64,000 bases of DNA, from positions 50,633,648 through 50,697,647 of the forward strand of contig OY744525.1 in the NCBI GenBank assembly GCA_963556195.1. The letters are read 5' to 3'. A program made the position numbers and the translations under genes. Within the stretch, counting starts at the first letter, position 1. Each line of letters starts with the position of its first letter. The DNA is from Sepiola atlantica. Lineage: Eukaryota; Mollusca; Cephalopoda; Sepiida; Sepiolidae. Below the pieces are notes generated by a model, which did not search any database, was not told the origin of the DNA, and saw nothing but the letters and a program-made list of their open reading frames with translations. Shown piece after piece: positions 11,741 through 23,136 of the stretch.

Positions 11741-12644
11741 TGTTACATGAAAAGTAATTTCTATATTCATTGTATAGATCAGTTATACAATAATCATAAT
11801 TAGATTTTTTGAGAAGATGGTAAAAATGTTTTTTTAATTTTTATTTTAGCAAGTTCATAAAATTATAGAATTAAAAACATTTATAAAAAAGAACGCTTAA
11901 ATGAAATGTTTAGTTTTTGTGAGTTTACTTATATACATATTTTCTTTGAAATGTCAAGTAGAAGCAACTAAACATGTATAATTAGAAAATATGTTTAATA
12001 ATTAGAGAGGGAAATAATTCTAAATTGGATAAATAATATAAAAAATTGTCATTACACAGCCATTAATTGCTAGTATTTGTGTGTAACAATGAACTGCATA
12101 TTTCATATCATGCTGAACCGTGAGGATTTGAGAGTGAGCTTGCGAAATATCAAAATATGTCTCCCCCCCCCCCTCTCCCAGACAAGGGAAAAGTGACATT
12201 AAATGGAAAGAGAGAGATTATTTGCTCTTAAAAATTAGTAATATGCTTGATTAATTTAAAAAAAAGCAATTTTGAGGATTTTAGATGAAATTCATAAAAC
12301 AGATGTTATAATATTTAATAAGTACAAAATAAAAACTGCATAATTACATGATGCTCTTAATAAAATGACAAAGAAAAATATTTTAGAAACCAACAATTTG
12401 TAGAAGTTAATAAAAATGTTTGAATGTGGTCAAATTTGGTTATAAGTTTTATCAAAGGCACAAGAACATACCGATTGAACGAGTCAGATATTTGTGTATC
12501 TTTAATGATTATGAAATTGTAGATATGTTGGTGGTTGAGATTTTGAATTCTTTTGGTAAAATAACTGATTAGAAAAAAAGACATGAGAGAAAGTATATTA
12601 AAATGAAAGAAAACAGAACGAGAAAGATTTAGATAACGACTAAC

Positions 12645-12906
12645 CTGTAATGATGTATCGATGATGAAGCAGAGATGTATGATGAAACAAAATGTGTGTG
12701 TATCTTGGTGTACAAATCTGCTGCTGCTGCTGCTATTGTACGAATGCAGTGTTAGCCTCTTTTTTTTTTTTGGCACACATGTAATTGTGTACATGTGTGT
12801 ATTACAGTGTAGATGTTTATGTGTGGATGTGGGAGAGTGTACATATGAATAATAAAGGTGAAGAAAGCCACAGTCCTATCAAGTCTGTCCGATGCATCAT
12901 GGCAGC
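12645..12906 (-). other. Non-coding first exon of protocadherin B (5' UTR)
   Basis: The exon ends CATTACAG before GTTAGT at 12644. It contains a CAG run (5 units on the transcribed strand) followed by text recognisable in C-G (ACACCAAG, CATACATCTCTGCTT). There is no frame in register with the large exon. The 5' limit is placed at the promoter-like element. Confidence 0.6.
12874..12906 (-). promoter_or_regulatory. Bipartite promoter-like element, gene B copy
   Basis: On the minus strand GCTGCCAT and TGATAGGA are separated by 17 bases. GGCAAGTA on the plus strand follows at 12954-12961, as in the other copies. Confidence 0.65.
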
Positions 12907-13559
12907 TAGAGATACTCACTCGAACAAAGCATAGAAATTATCAAAAAGAAAAAGGCAAGTACATTTTTCTCACTGACAGTTATGTCAATATATCTCATTT
13001 TTCACTTTCTATTTTCTTATATAAATATGAATAATAATCTAAAGAAATTACATTAAAAAGTAGAATTGAAATTTTATCAATATTTCATATTTGAACTCAG
13101 ATTCTGGAATAGCCTTTGTTTAATTTGTACTGAATTTCAAATGAAAAATAAAGTAATGAAATAAAAGTAGAAATAATCTAATAAAAATTTTGAAAAATAT
13201 AAAAATTAAAAATTAAATTTTGTATAAAAATGAGTTTGAATTTTTCAAAAAAAAAAAAAAAGAGAGAGACAAGAATCTTAATGATGAGAATAGAATGGAA
13301 AATTTTCATCCGTAAAATGTCATTTTTTTTTTTCATTAATTATGGCAACCATTATTAGGAAATATATTTGTTAAACTAATTTAAAATTCTTTTTCTTTAT
13401 GCAAATTTTAATCTGGCACTAAATGTATAATTATTCACAATACTAACTTAATGTTTGTATCAATTTTATCTTCAGTTTATAAATCCATTGAATTAAATCT
13501 GTTTTGTTTCCTAATATAGATAGATTTTGATAATGAATGAATATTGCAGATTATATTTT
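12907..13559. other. Intergenic spacer B/C
   Basis: AT-rich spacer of about 650 bp that must hold both the 3' UTR of gene C and the upstream promoter region of gene B. I see no clear AATAAA close to the gene C stop. Poly-A/poly-T runs are present near 13248 and 13322. Confidence 0.55.
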
Positions 13560-13978
13560 TCATGTTTTAACCGATGGTATAGACGTTTTGGAGATTTCAG
13601 AGTTTGTTAGACTTTGTGTCTCTCCTGTAGGATCAACAAAGTTTTCTACTTCCTCTTGTTCTTCCTGGTTAGGGTCAACTTCCTTGTGTGTTTGTTCTTC
13701 TTCTTCTTGCTGTAGAGTTTCACATGTTTCATTAGCTGATTCTCCATTGTGTGGCTGTATCAAAGTGTCAGAAGTGAGTCTATCAACTGAATTATGCTTA
13801 AGAGTAGCCCACTGCCTATAATCAGAGTTAGGGTCAGCATCAGGCTTATACAATCGTCTTGGAACAGTCCTTGTATCCCCAGGAGACATGAATGTCTGCA
13901 TAGAAGGTTTCATATCTGTGTATTCCTCTTGGATATTTTCTGATAAGTGGGGCTCGTAGTAATCAGATGTGTCAGATG
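13560..13978 (-). CDS. Protocadherin C exon 3 (divergent cytoplasmic C-terminus)
   Basis: The acceptor TTTCAG is followed by a phase-1 completing codon (Ala) and SDTSDYYEPH. The conserved EEYTDMKPSMQTFMSPGDTR block and RRLYKPDADPNSDYRQW follow. The rest of the tail differs strongly from D-G: a long Glu/Gln stretch, then a SIPSVKT end. The exon is 419 nt. This old-type 3' end is attached to a 5' half of the D-F type, which makes C look like a hybrid gene. The YxxM motif is kept. Confidence 0.9.
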
Positions 13979-14629
13979 CTGAAACGAATAAAAGAAATGA
14001 CAGGTTTGAAAAAAGGTGTCACCATTAATATTTTTGATTTAATGTCAAGCAATTCTGTTTTGTTTGGTTGTTTTTTAATGGTAATATTAAAAAGCAACCT
14101 GTACATTGAGTTATACATATTACAACTTTATGAGATAAATATATTTATTTACTGATATTGTAAAATATTGAATGTGCCGAACGAGGTTGATCAGAATGTT
14201 GAATGCGTAGATTAAGTGAGTTGAGGAAAAAAGTAGCTGATTCTAAGTGAGGAGATGATATTCTCAATCAATAAAGATGGGTAACACTTCGGGAGACATC
14301 CCTGATCATGTTAGGTGTGTGTGAAGTGAAGAAAGCAAGCTATAACATGAAAAGAGAAAAGAAGAATCTAGTCTGCCAGCCTCTGACACTAACTTCCTCC
14401 TCACCCTCTTTACTGGTTTTAAACTGAAGATATTTGGTTACAACATTGTTAAAGAGACCCGCAAGTACTTTGTAACATGCAAAACTAGCTAATAAAGAAA
14501 TACTTTTTTTTTATAAAACTGTTTTATGTTTATTTCTTTATTACCGATAATGTGTGTATATAACTACATTTTGGTTATTAATTAAGTATATAATAAATTG
14601 AAAAGAAAAATGATAGAGTTTTAAATCAC
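13979..14629 (-). other. Intron 3 of protocadherin C
   Basis: Intron with donor GTGATT at 14629. The part at about 14170-14510 is less AT-rich than its surroundings and looks unlike the equivalent introns. It may be an inserted repeat, but I do not recognise it. Confidence 0.55.
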
Positions 14630-14777
14630 CTGACACATTTTGACAGTGGTTTGCATATCTTTCAGCATAAGGATCTTCTTCATCTGGATGTGATGAGGTT
14701 GCCATGTCAGGGTGAAATGCAGGACCCATACAGTTTCTATCTTCATGTCTCTTCCCACCACTTGCACCTCTGATTTC
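14630..14777 (-). CDS. Protocadherin C exon 2
   Basis: A 148-nt exon (49 codons plus one base, phase 0 to phase 1) encoding EIRGASGGKRHEDRNCMGPA then AERYANHCQNVS. It continues the cytoplasmic tail. The acceptor is AAAAG and the donor is CAG before GTGATT. It is well conserved and in frame. Confidence 0.9.
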
Positions 14778-15245
14778 CTTTTAACAGAAAAAGACATAAA
14801 AACAAAATTAAATAGACTTTTAAAAGACATAGAATGAACATGAGAATAAATGCTTCAATACTGACAGTAATTTGCAATGTACAATATTTTTATTTTATAA
14901 ATAAGAAAAAAAGAGTTCCTACCTCACAGATAATCTCAGTAGCTGTCTGCATTTTAATTTTCATTGAGAAATATATCCCAAATAGAGTTATATAAATAGC
15001 TGCGCTTTTATGAACATGCCATGAAAATCAATTTAGTGGGGTTTTTTTTTTTTTTTTTCATTTCTTTTTTTCCTTTGTCTGTGAGTATGGATTTGAAAAT
15101 TTAGTACTATTTGACTCTATGTAAATATAGTTCCATGTAAAAGATATGGATACTTATTAAAAAAATGTCATCATAATGTAATCTTAAAGTAATGACTAAA
15201 CTAAATGAGATCTTGTTCCCTATTATAAATAATTTGAGTACTTAC
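14778..15245 (-). other. Intron 2 of protocadherin C, with an exon relic
   Basis: The intron holds a relic of the 3' end of a large exon at 14916-14966, then AT-rich sequence with a long T run near 15042-15058. The flank next to the true donor is shared almost base for base with gene A at positions 1-40. Confidence 0.7.
14916..14966 (-). pseudogene. Vestigial end of a protocadherin large exon
   Basis: On the minus strand this reads in frame as KMQTATEIICE before GTAGGAAC, matching the KVQTATEVIYE end of the real large exons including the splice donor. Homology continues into the flanking intron (about 14840-14915), which resembles the equivalent flank of gene E near 34340-34415. It is a leftover of a deleted or recombined copy, sitting between gene C's real donor and its exon 2. 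Confidence 0.75.
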
Positions 15246-17690
15246 CTCATAGATGACTTCAGTAGCTGTCTGAACTTTAATTCCCATGGCTGAACTTCTA
15301 CGTCCATCATTCAAGCCATCTGCACGATGTTGGGGCCTTCTGCCTCTTCCCGGTAGAGTTCTACAATGCACATCTTGTTCTGCTCTGACAGCAACAGACA
15401 CACCAGACCAATAAGTAGTCTGGTAAGACGGATGCATTGCATGTGCCTGTTCTGGATAATATTTGCTGGAAGAGTCAGCCAATGGATGTGCTTGTGCAAC
15501 ACTTCTGGTATCAATGCAACGAAGGATGCAGATGGAAATTGCAGCAGTAATTGGTATAGCAACGGTGACTGCAACCAACACAATGACAATGAGTAAATAC
15601 TGGTGGATCTTGATATCAGTGTGCGTATAGGCAGCATTTAAGATATCTGCGGTATTGTTACTAACTGTCAATGTCAAAAAGACTGATGTCTTTGCAGATA
15701 AAACTGGACTACCACTATCCTTGACCATAAACTGCAGGTGATACGAGCCAGCATCTTGATGGGCAAGTAAGCGAGTGAAAGACAACAATCCACTATAATG
15801 ATTGATGGCAAACAACTGTTTATCGTTGCCTGCAGTTATTTCATATTTGAGAAATGCATTCTCTTGACTGTCACTGTCGCCAGCCTTGAGAAGAGTGATG
15901 TTCTTTGTATGATGTGGATGATATTTGACATCGAGATTGAAAGGATTGACACTGGGAAAGGTAAAATATGGAGCATTATCATTTTTATCTTCAATCTGCA
16001 CAATCACATTGACGCTATTATCAAGTGGAGGGTTTCCATTATCTTTCACTAAAACCTTGAATTTATAAATGTCTTTGAACTCATGGTCAAGAGACATGAT
16101 TGTTGAAATCAAGCCATCACTGGTTATCTTGAAAGGTAGGAAGTCTTCATTTTTGGTAAGCAAAGAATATGTGAGTCTACTGCCAGCTCCCAGATCAGGA
16201 TCAGTGGCATTGATAGAACCAACTGACGTCTTTGGACTTTCATTCTCAAACACAGAGAATTTAAATGTATCTTTTGTAAATTGTGGTCTTACATCATTGA
16301 CATCTTTCACTTTGATGGAGAACTTGCTATCACTGTGTTGTGGAGGAGATCCTTCATCTTTGCAGCTGATTGTAACATCATGGTGCTCTTGCATTTCTCT
16401 GTCAACTTTGTGTTTCAATGTCACTTTGTATTCTTTGGATCTTAGTTTTTGTAAACGGAATTTATCATGGTGCAACTCACAATTGACCTGTCCATTTTGT
16501 CCTGCGTCAGGGTCAGTCACTTTAACATAAGCAATAAAACTACCGATTTCAACGTCCTCAAGTATGGTAGCTGTGTTATCTGTTGCTTCAGACATAAAAG
16601 TCACAAATATATTTGGTGGTCTGTTTTGAGTGTTAACTACATTCACAAGAACTCCAGCAAAACTACTTAATGGTGAAATACCTCCATCCATTGCTGTTAC
16701 AAACAATTTATAAGTTGATTTTGGGTTTGGAGGTAAATTTTGTTTCAAATATATTTTTCCTGTATTCTGATCGAGCTGAAAATAATTTCTGATTTCTTCT
16801 GACATTTGAGTTCTGAAATGATAAGCTACTTGTCCATTTATCCCAGCATCCAAATCATTTGCCGATACCATAACAATTGGTACATTACCATATTCTTTGT
16901 TCTTGATGGAAACATTGTAGATATTTTGAGTGAATACTGGTGCATTATCATTCCAATCTTCAATTGTTATATGAATATTAAGAACACTTTGTTTAGAAGG
17001 AGTACCTTTATCTTTGGCAATCACTTGTAACATGTAAGAGTCTTTATCTTCTCTGTCTAATTTGCCATCCACTAAAAGACTTAATTCCGGTGGACCAAAT
17101 GGTATTTTCTGAATTGACAATGTAAATGGTTCATTCTTTTTCTTTTTTAATTCATAAGTAATTTGTGAGTTTAACATTCCTACATCTTTGTCAAAGGCAT
17201 TTGAAACTGGCTTTTTAAAACCTTTGTTTGTGGCCTCAGAGATTTTCATGTTAATTTCTTTCTCTGGAAATTCTGGTTTATTATCATTGACATCATTTAT
17301 AATTATTTTTACTTTAATAATCTTCATGAATGTCTTTCCTTGTCGCACAGCCACATCCACCATTTGGAAACATTCTGTATTGTAGGTACAAAGGGATTCT
17401 GCATCCAATGTCTGTGCAGTTAAGAGTTTCCCTTTCTTTTCGGAAACATGGAACAACTGTGAAGTTCCAGACTTTCCTTGTCGCAACTGATTGAATGTGA
17501 TTAATCGCCGGTTTTCCAAGGGAACATTATCCATAATGTGGGAATCAGCAGCAATATCTCCCAGGTAGGTACTCGGACTCTTACCCTCATCTACTCTGTA
17601 CGTAAGGTCAACACTTTTGCATAGTTGTAAGATAGACAGTAGTTGGTATCCAAATATCCAGAGAGTTATTTTAATAATCTTGAAGCACAT
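15246..17690 (-). CDS. Protocadherin C, large ectodomain/TM exon
   Basis: This exon has 815 codons. The start ATG at 17690 has a CACC context, 35 nt after the acceptor TTTCAG. Residues 1-27 form the signal peptide; EC1 is about 28-141, EC2 142-253, EC3 254-361, EC4 362-471, EC5 472-575, EC6 576-680, the transmembrane helix about 698-723 and the tail 724-815. Linkers are DVNDN at 133-137, DWNDN at 245-249 (Trp is unusual), NTQNRPP at 353-359, DVNDV at 463-467 and DKNDN at 568-572. LDREDKD occurs in EC2. The signal and EC1 are nearly identical to D and E. The exon ends EVIYE in phase 0 before GTAAGT at 15245. Confidence 0.95.
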
Positions 17691-19924
17691 GGTGGTGATT
17701 GGGAATTTATTGTATTTTGAACAAGCTGAAATTTAAAAAAAAAAAACATAGAGAAATATAAGAAGATGAATATAAAAATTAGCTCCATTCATACATTTTT
17801 ATAATTCACTTACTAAGTTGAAATTAAAAACAACAAGAATAAGAATATGAAAATGTGCAGGATCTTTAACTTTGTTTCAAGATCTCTGTCATATATTGGT
17901 TTGTCATTTACTGTTCTATACTGAAGCATGATGCTAATTATCCTTATTTTTATTATTCATAATGTTACAAGCATTATTTTAAGAAAGTTATAAAGATAAA
18001 TAGTAATATTTTTCCAGAAACTATTTAAAATATTTACTGTCAGAATTGACAAGCCATGTCTTTTTTTATAATAAAAACTAATTCATTATTTACATGAGAT
18101 TATTCTTTAATTAATAAACCTTGAATTTCATGAATAACAAGAATCTGTCGATATTTGAATAAATATCAGTACTTTTAGTATTTTTTTTTTCCCTAATTAA
18201 ATATGAATACTTCAAAGCTTGAACTCTAATCAGAAAAGGATACATTTAAATAGGCTTTCTATTGTATAAACTTACATGTAAGAATTTAAGTATAGAAACA
18301 ATAAGAATTATAGTTTGGAAATATTTAAGTTTTTTTTTGGGGGGGGGTCTGTATAAAGAAGAAACATTGGATATTAAATTTATTTTTGTTTTCTAATTGG
18401 ATATCAGACAAAAGGAAATGAATATCACAGTTTTAAGGTGATTATTATAATACTAATATATTGAATACTAATTTGTGTAGACTGGGTAAATATATATTTT
18501 GTAATCTATATAATAAAGTAAAGTCGATTCCCCCCCCTCCCTGCCGCTTTGACAATTATGGATTTTGAACCAAAACCTTACAGCACTTCCTTATGCGTGT
18601 TTCCAGAAAAAAGAGTACATTTCGTCTTTTTTTTTTCTTACATTTATTCCAGAATAGCTGCTTCTCCCAACTACATATTCTACAAAGAAGGTGATAGAGA
18701 TTTTCACTTTCCTACAATTATTTACTCCTACATTCCTTACATTCATTGGGGAATTTCCTTAATATTATTACTTTCGCTTAAATCACTATTATTGTTTCAT
18801 TTTTTAAGTCTTACTATTACCTACATACTACACTAGATTTTAAATATAAATATGAATGCTCCTTCAATTTCAATTTCATTCTTCCAGTTCTGACTATATT
18901 CAAGGAATATCAGATTGGATGTCAAATACACAGATTGTCATTCGTAGTCAGCAAGATCTTTCTGCGGCTATTCTTGTTTTCTTATTTTGTTTCTTCTATA
19001 ACATTTTTCTTCTCATATTCTTCATGTGAAACAATATTTCTATTTTTTCACGTTCCAGAATAGAGCAGAATATACCAATTAACGAACAGCTTTTCAACAT
19101 GGCGGATTTTGCTGGCATCTTTTGTGTACGTAAATTATTACAAATTTATACTTTTTGAAGACCACATACGATACTTGACTGCTTTTTCAACAATAAAAAC
19201 ATACATTCCTTTTTGCTAGAAGTCAACTATTACATATTTTGTTATTAACTCAAATAGATCACACATTACTACAATACGTTAAAACCTTTGGAAAAGTCTG
19301 CCAATTTACTACCTTCCACGCGTTTTCTTTTCAACCAGCACAGTTTGAAGCAAAAGCAATTCAATTTAAATTATAATTCTTTGCCAAAGAAAATACAAAC
19401 AAACAAGAAGTGAGTTTCATAAATAAATAAATAAATTTATTACAAAACAAAAAAAACAGTTTGATTTGTATTGTGTAGAATTATCTATAACTTAATTTAT
19501 TTTATAAAATTGTGAAATGTGTAATAACATTAAATATATCACTCTCTATACAGGCATACTAAAATATTGTTGTTTTTTTTTGTTTTGTTTTTTAATTTAT
19601 CAAATAGTGCACAGTTAATTTCATGAGAAGATATGCTTTTTTTTTTTTTGACAGGAAAAACTTATCAGAAATCAACCTTGTGTCTAAATCTGCCCTCGTG
19701 GGGAGGCAAGCAAATATGGACTATTTATAGAAATCAAAAATAAAATAAGTGAAGACTGAAACAATTTGTTAAAATCCTATTTAAAATGGCAAATGTAGTC
19801 ATGAGTATATTTTGAATGTTGTCATGTGTCTGTTTCTTGCCTCTATGTAATTTACGGATTCGACATTGAATTATTTTTTTATTTACTATTAATCAAATAT
19901 TTATAGAATAGAAATAAAAAATAA

Positions 19925-20015
19925 AGGTACTTCCACAGAATTTAAACCAAACTGTTTTTTTTTTTAACCCTAACCTAAGTTTTAGGTTTAGTTTGGTTCA
20001 AATTCTGTAGAAGCA
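19925..20015. repeat. Hairpin inside the Helitron-like element
   Basis: CTTCCACAGAATTTAAACCAAACT is mirrored at the right by AGTTTGGTTCAAATTCTGTAGAAG around a T-rich loop (each arm shown is close to 24 bp with a few mismatches). Confidence 0.6.
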
Positions 20016-20249
20016 CTAAAATAAACTATGGGAAGACTGAAACGAATTTTTTTTTTAAATCCTATTTAAAAAGAAAAATTCTTGTTTGTTTCTATTTTCT
20101 TTGGTGAAGAATTATAATTTATATTGAATTGTTTTGATTTTCGGTCTAAATTTGCAATTGCTATCTTTTTAAAAGAATACAACAAAAACAAATCGCTAAA
20201 AGCGCACAGTAATATCAGAGGAGGGGTTGTTTTCTTTATTGCAATTTTA

Positions 20250-20495
20250 TAGAGGGAAATTAGAATTTCTGCACTCATAAAGGATGGTCTACTAACTAAA
20301 TTAAAAAAAAATAACAGTTGCCTCAGTCTCGAAGGATTTCTCCTTCACTGACCACATACAGAACAGATAATAATAAAAATAAAACAAACACAAAATAGAG
20401 AAAATTAGAATTTCTGCACTTCCAAAGATGGCCATTCGATTGGAACACAATAGCAATTGCCTCAGTCTAGAAGGATTTGTCCTTCACTGACTGTG
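20250..20495. repeat. Direct repeat pair, about 100 bp each
   Basis: TTAGAATTTCTGCACT ... CCTCAGTCT.GAAGGATTT.TCCTTCACTGAC occurs at 20250-20350 and again at 20394-20495. A short CGAAGGATTTCTCCTTC hairpin lies within. Confidence 0.6.
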
Positions 20496-21945
20496 GAAAG
20501 CTTCACAAATATTTTTGGGACACATTTACTTATGTTTTTGTGCAGTAGTTTTTATTAGGAATAGTATTAGAATAGGAGCTTATGCCATTTCTTAAATGAG
20601 GATTGATATTTGCTTGTTTGTGTTACTTGAAAGCTGAACCCATTTCACTGTAAGTAATTCAGGTGATTGAAATAGGATTTATTCATGTTAGCCCCTACTT
20701 AAAACTATAGAGGGGAGCCCAGTCACCCAAAATGTAGAGAAATCTATTTTGTTTGATTTAAAACAATAAATACTTATTTAACAAATCCTATTTTAATCAA
20801 CTAAATTACTTACAGTGAAATGAGTTCTTTTATTATTATTTTTTTAATTGATACTCTAACATTTCTTTTTATTAAATTAAATCATTATTTTATATTTTCC
20901 CCAGTCAATGCCAAATAATAGATAAATCCTATTTTAGTCACCTAAATTACTTAAGTGAAATGTATTTTATTTTTTTCTGATTTTTTTTTTTTTTTTGTCA
21001 GAATTAATACTCTAATACTTATATTTTTTTAATTAGATTATTATTTTGGCAACGCCGGGACATGGGTCCTGCTAGTCATAAATAAAACCTATGACAATAT
21101 TAAAAACCAATATTTATCTTTTTAAAACTACCATTTTATAAAGTGATATGAAAAAATATTCTCCATTTACTTGTAGTTTACTAAAAAAATGATAAATATC
21201 ATAATCTAATGATTATTTCTTAAGGCTTAATACTTAAATAGATTAAATTAATTAATAAATTAGTCATTTATATGAAAATATTCAGATTACCTATGTTGAT
21301 TATTAAATGTTCTATATGATAAAACATCTCATCACAAAATTACCAACATTCTTACATATTTTGCATAGCTTTCAATCATGATTTGCTCACATTTAGAAAC
21401 TTTTATGAATAATGGCTCAGCTCATAAAATAATTAAATATAAGAAAATACATTAAAAAAATCAATAAATTAAAGCAATAAAACATTAAAAGCAACAAATC
21501 TAATACTAATGTAAATATTTATTTAATTTTTTAAAGATTGCTTTACATTACATATATAACATCTAATTTCCTTCTGTATATTGTATAAGTATAGATATTT
21601 TTTAACATCCAAATATTTAAATAAAAAAAAAATGAAAATAACATTTGTATTAGCTTCTTGCTTAAATATAAAACAAAGAACAAATATTTTTATATAAATG
21701 TCCATACAAAATTCCAACTGTGTCAAAAACGTTAAAGATTGAATGAGTCGGGCATTTTGTGCATGCCTTAAAATTGTGTATTGGTCACATAAATCGATTC
21801 TGAGATTTATAAACTGTTAATCAAGAAAAGTAAGAAAATAAATCTTGTTTTCAGCTTTGTTCAATGACTTAAATGCAAAACAAGTGATGATAAAAAGAAA
21901 TGTTAGAAAATAGATTGAAATAAAATAAGAGAATTGAAAACTAAC

Positions 21946-22189
21946 CTGAAATGTTTCATCAATAAAGCAGAGATGTATGATGAGACACTGTCTGCCTTGG
22001 TGTACCACTCTGCTGCTGCTGCTGCTATTGTCCTTTTTTTTACACACACACACACGCACATACATGTGTGTGCATGTCAGTATTAAAATCAGTGTGTATG
22101 TTTTATGTGTGGGAGAGGGTGCATATGTTGAAGTGAAAGAAAGAAATCCAGAATAGTCCTATCAAGTCTGCCCTATGCATCATGGCGGC
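21946..22189 (-). other. Non-coding first exon of protocadherin C (5' UTR)
   Basis: The exon ends GAAACATTTCAG before GTTAGTTTT. It contains a CAG run (5 units on the minus strand) and a CA/CG dinucleotide stretch. It is nearly identical to the first exons of D, E and F. A minus-strand ATGATG near its start opens a frame to the splice site, but this is out of frame with the main start after splicing to 17725. Confidence 0.65.
22157..22189 (-). promoter_or_regulatory. Bipartite promoter-like element, gene C copy
   Basis: On the minus strand GCCGCCAT and TGATAGGA are separated by 17 bases (33 bp in all). GGCAAGTA on the plus strand follows at 22238-22245. Confidence 0.7.
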
Positions 22190-22732
22190 TGGAGTCACTG
22201 ACTCTGACAAAGCACAAAAAATTACAATGAAAACAAAGGCAAGTATTCTCATCCTCCACCAAATTTTCTTTTCAGTTCTTATTCAATTTTCATTTAAAAA
22301 GATGTACAAACTAATATAGATGAGAATAAAGAAATTGTATTCAAGTATCTATGATGTTGATGATCAGTCTTTCGTTTTTACTGATTCCTTTAATTTCATT
22401 AATATTATACTGATTTGAATAAATACAAATTACAGATAAAATTTAATGAAAATGAAAAATGTTTGTCTTCATGTTTTTCATAATAATTTTTAAAATATTT
22501 TACCTATACTTAGTTACAAATTTCGAGTGATATGACATTTTTATTATAAAAACATATCTACATCTTTATGCAGTCTATAATATTTTATGCTAATAGATTG
22601 TATTTAAAATGTTTTTCGGTTATTTATTTGTCTACTTAATTGACCAATTTATTTTATTCTTTAAAAATAAAATATTTACAATTGTATTAATCTTAAATTT
22701 ATTTAAAATTTAGTTTTAAGTGTTTTGCATGT
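22190..22732. other. Intergenic spacer C/D
   Basis: About 540 bp, AT-rich, related to the D/E and E/F spacers. It contains a minus-strand AATAAA at 22698-22703, 30 bases after the gene D stop. No other gene is seen. Confidence 0.6.
22698..22703 (-). terminator. Putative polyadenylation signal of protocadherin D
   Basis: AATAAA on the minus strand 30 bases after the stop. The same signal is conserved after genes E, F and G. Confidence 0.5.
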
Positions 22733-23136
22733 TCATGTGTGAAGGGAGTGGTTAGATTTTGGAGATTCCGGTAAAGAATCGTGTTCAAGATTTTGTGAAT
22801 AAGGAATGTTTTGTGTCTCTTCTATTGCTTCTTGTTCTTCTTTCTCAGTTGGTTCTTCTGCTACTGTTTGTTCTTGTTGGGGCTCACATGTAACATTGTC
22901 TGCCTCTACATTGTTCAGCTGTAACTGGGTGTCAGAAGTGCATCTATCCACTGCATTCTGCTTAAGGGTAGACCATTGCCGATAGTCAGGGTCAGCATCT
23001 GCTTTATACATTCGTCTTGGAACTGTCCTTGTATCCCCAGGAGACATGAATGTTTTCATAGAAGGTTTCATATCTGTGTATTCTTCGTGTATATTCTCTG
23101 ATGAATGTGGTTCGTAATAATCAGAATTATTTGAGA
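22733..23136 (-). CDS. Protocadherin D exon 3 (cytoplasmic C-terminus)
   Basis: A 404-nt exon after a TTTCAG acceptor. It begins SNNSDYYEPHSSENIHEEYTDM, continues with MKTFMSPGDTRTVPRRMYK and an acidic Glu-rich segment (AEEPTEKEEQEAIEE), and ends SNHSLHT. It is nearly identical to exon 3 of E, F and G. The conserved residues around DYYEP and YTDM suggest tyrosine phosphorylation sites; YTDM fits a PI3-kinase SH2 ligand. That function is inference. Confidence 0.92.

Larger units (their letters stand above)
10508..12644 (-). other. Intron 1 of protocadherin B
   Basis: AT-rich intron from donor GTTAGT at 12644 to the acceptor at 10508. It contains a foldback element at 11127-11572, an AT-rich palindrome at 11641-11740 and a poly-C run near 12163-12173. 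No coding sequence is recognised. Confidence 0.65.
18505..21075 (+). mobile_element. Non-autonomous Helitron-like element, about 2.6 kb
   Basis: The 5' end is A followed by TCTATATAATAAAG. The 3' end is GGCAACGCCGGGA, a short hairpin region, then CTAG followed by T. These fit Helitron ends (TC...CTRR inserted between A and T). A shorter element with the same kind of ends lies in gene F. No Rep/helicase frame is present. Inside are several repeats: an inverted pair at 19355-19412/20079-20137, a hairpin at 19925-20015, a direct pair at 20250-20350/20394-20495, and another inverted pair at 20640-20682/20781-20825. Confidence 0.6.
17726..21945 (-). other. Intron 1 of protocadherin C
   Basis: A 4.2-kb intron. 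More than half of it is a Helitron-like insertion (18505-21075). The remainder is AT-rich with poly-A/poly-T runs and no coding sequence. It lacks the hAT-like piece found in D, E and F. Confidence 0.65.

Noticed and set aside
18549..18836. Plus-strand 95-codon frame in gene C intron 1
   Set aside because: It is low-complexity, Phe/Leu-rich, inside the Helitron-like element, and shows no domain.
21817..22065. Minus-strand frame containing a serine run in the first exons
   Set aside because: The serine run is only the translated CAG repeat. The frame runs into intron sequence past the GTTAGT donor and does not join the main frame.
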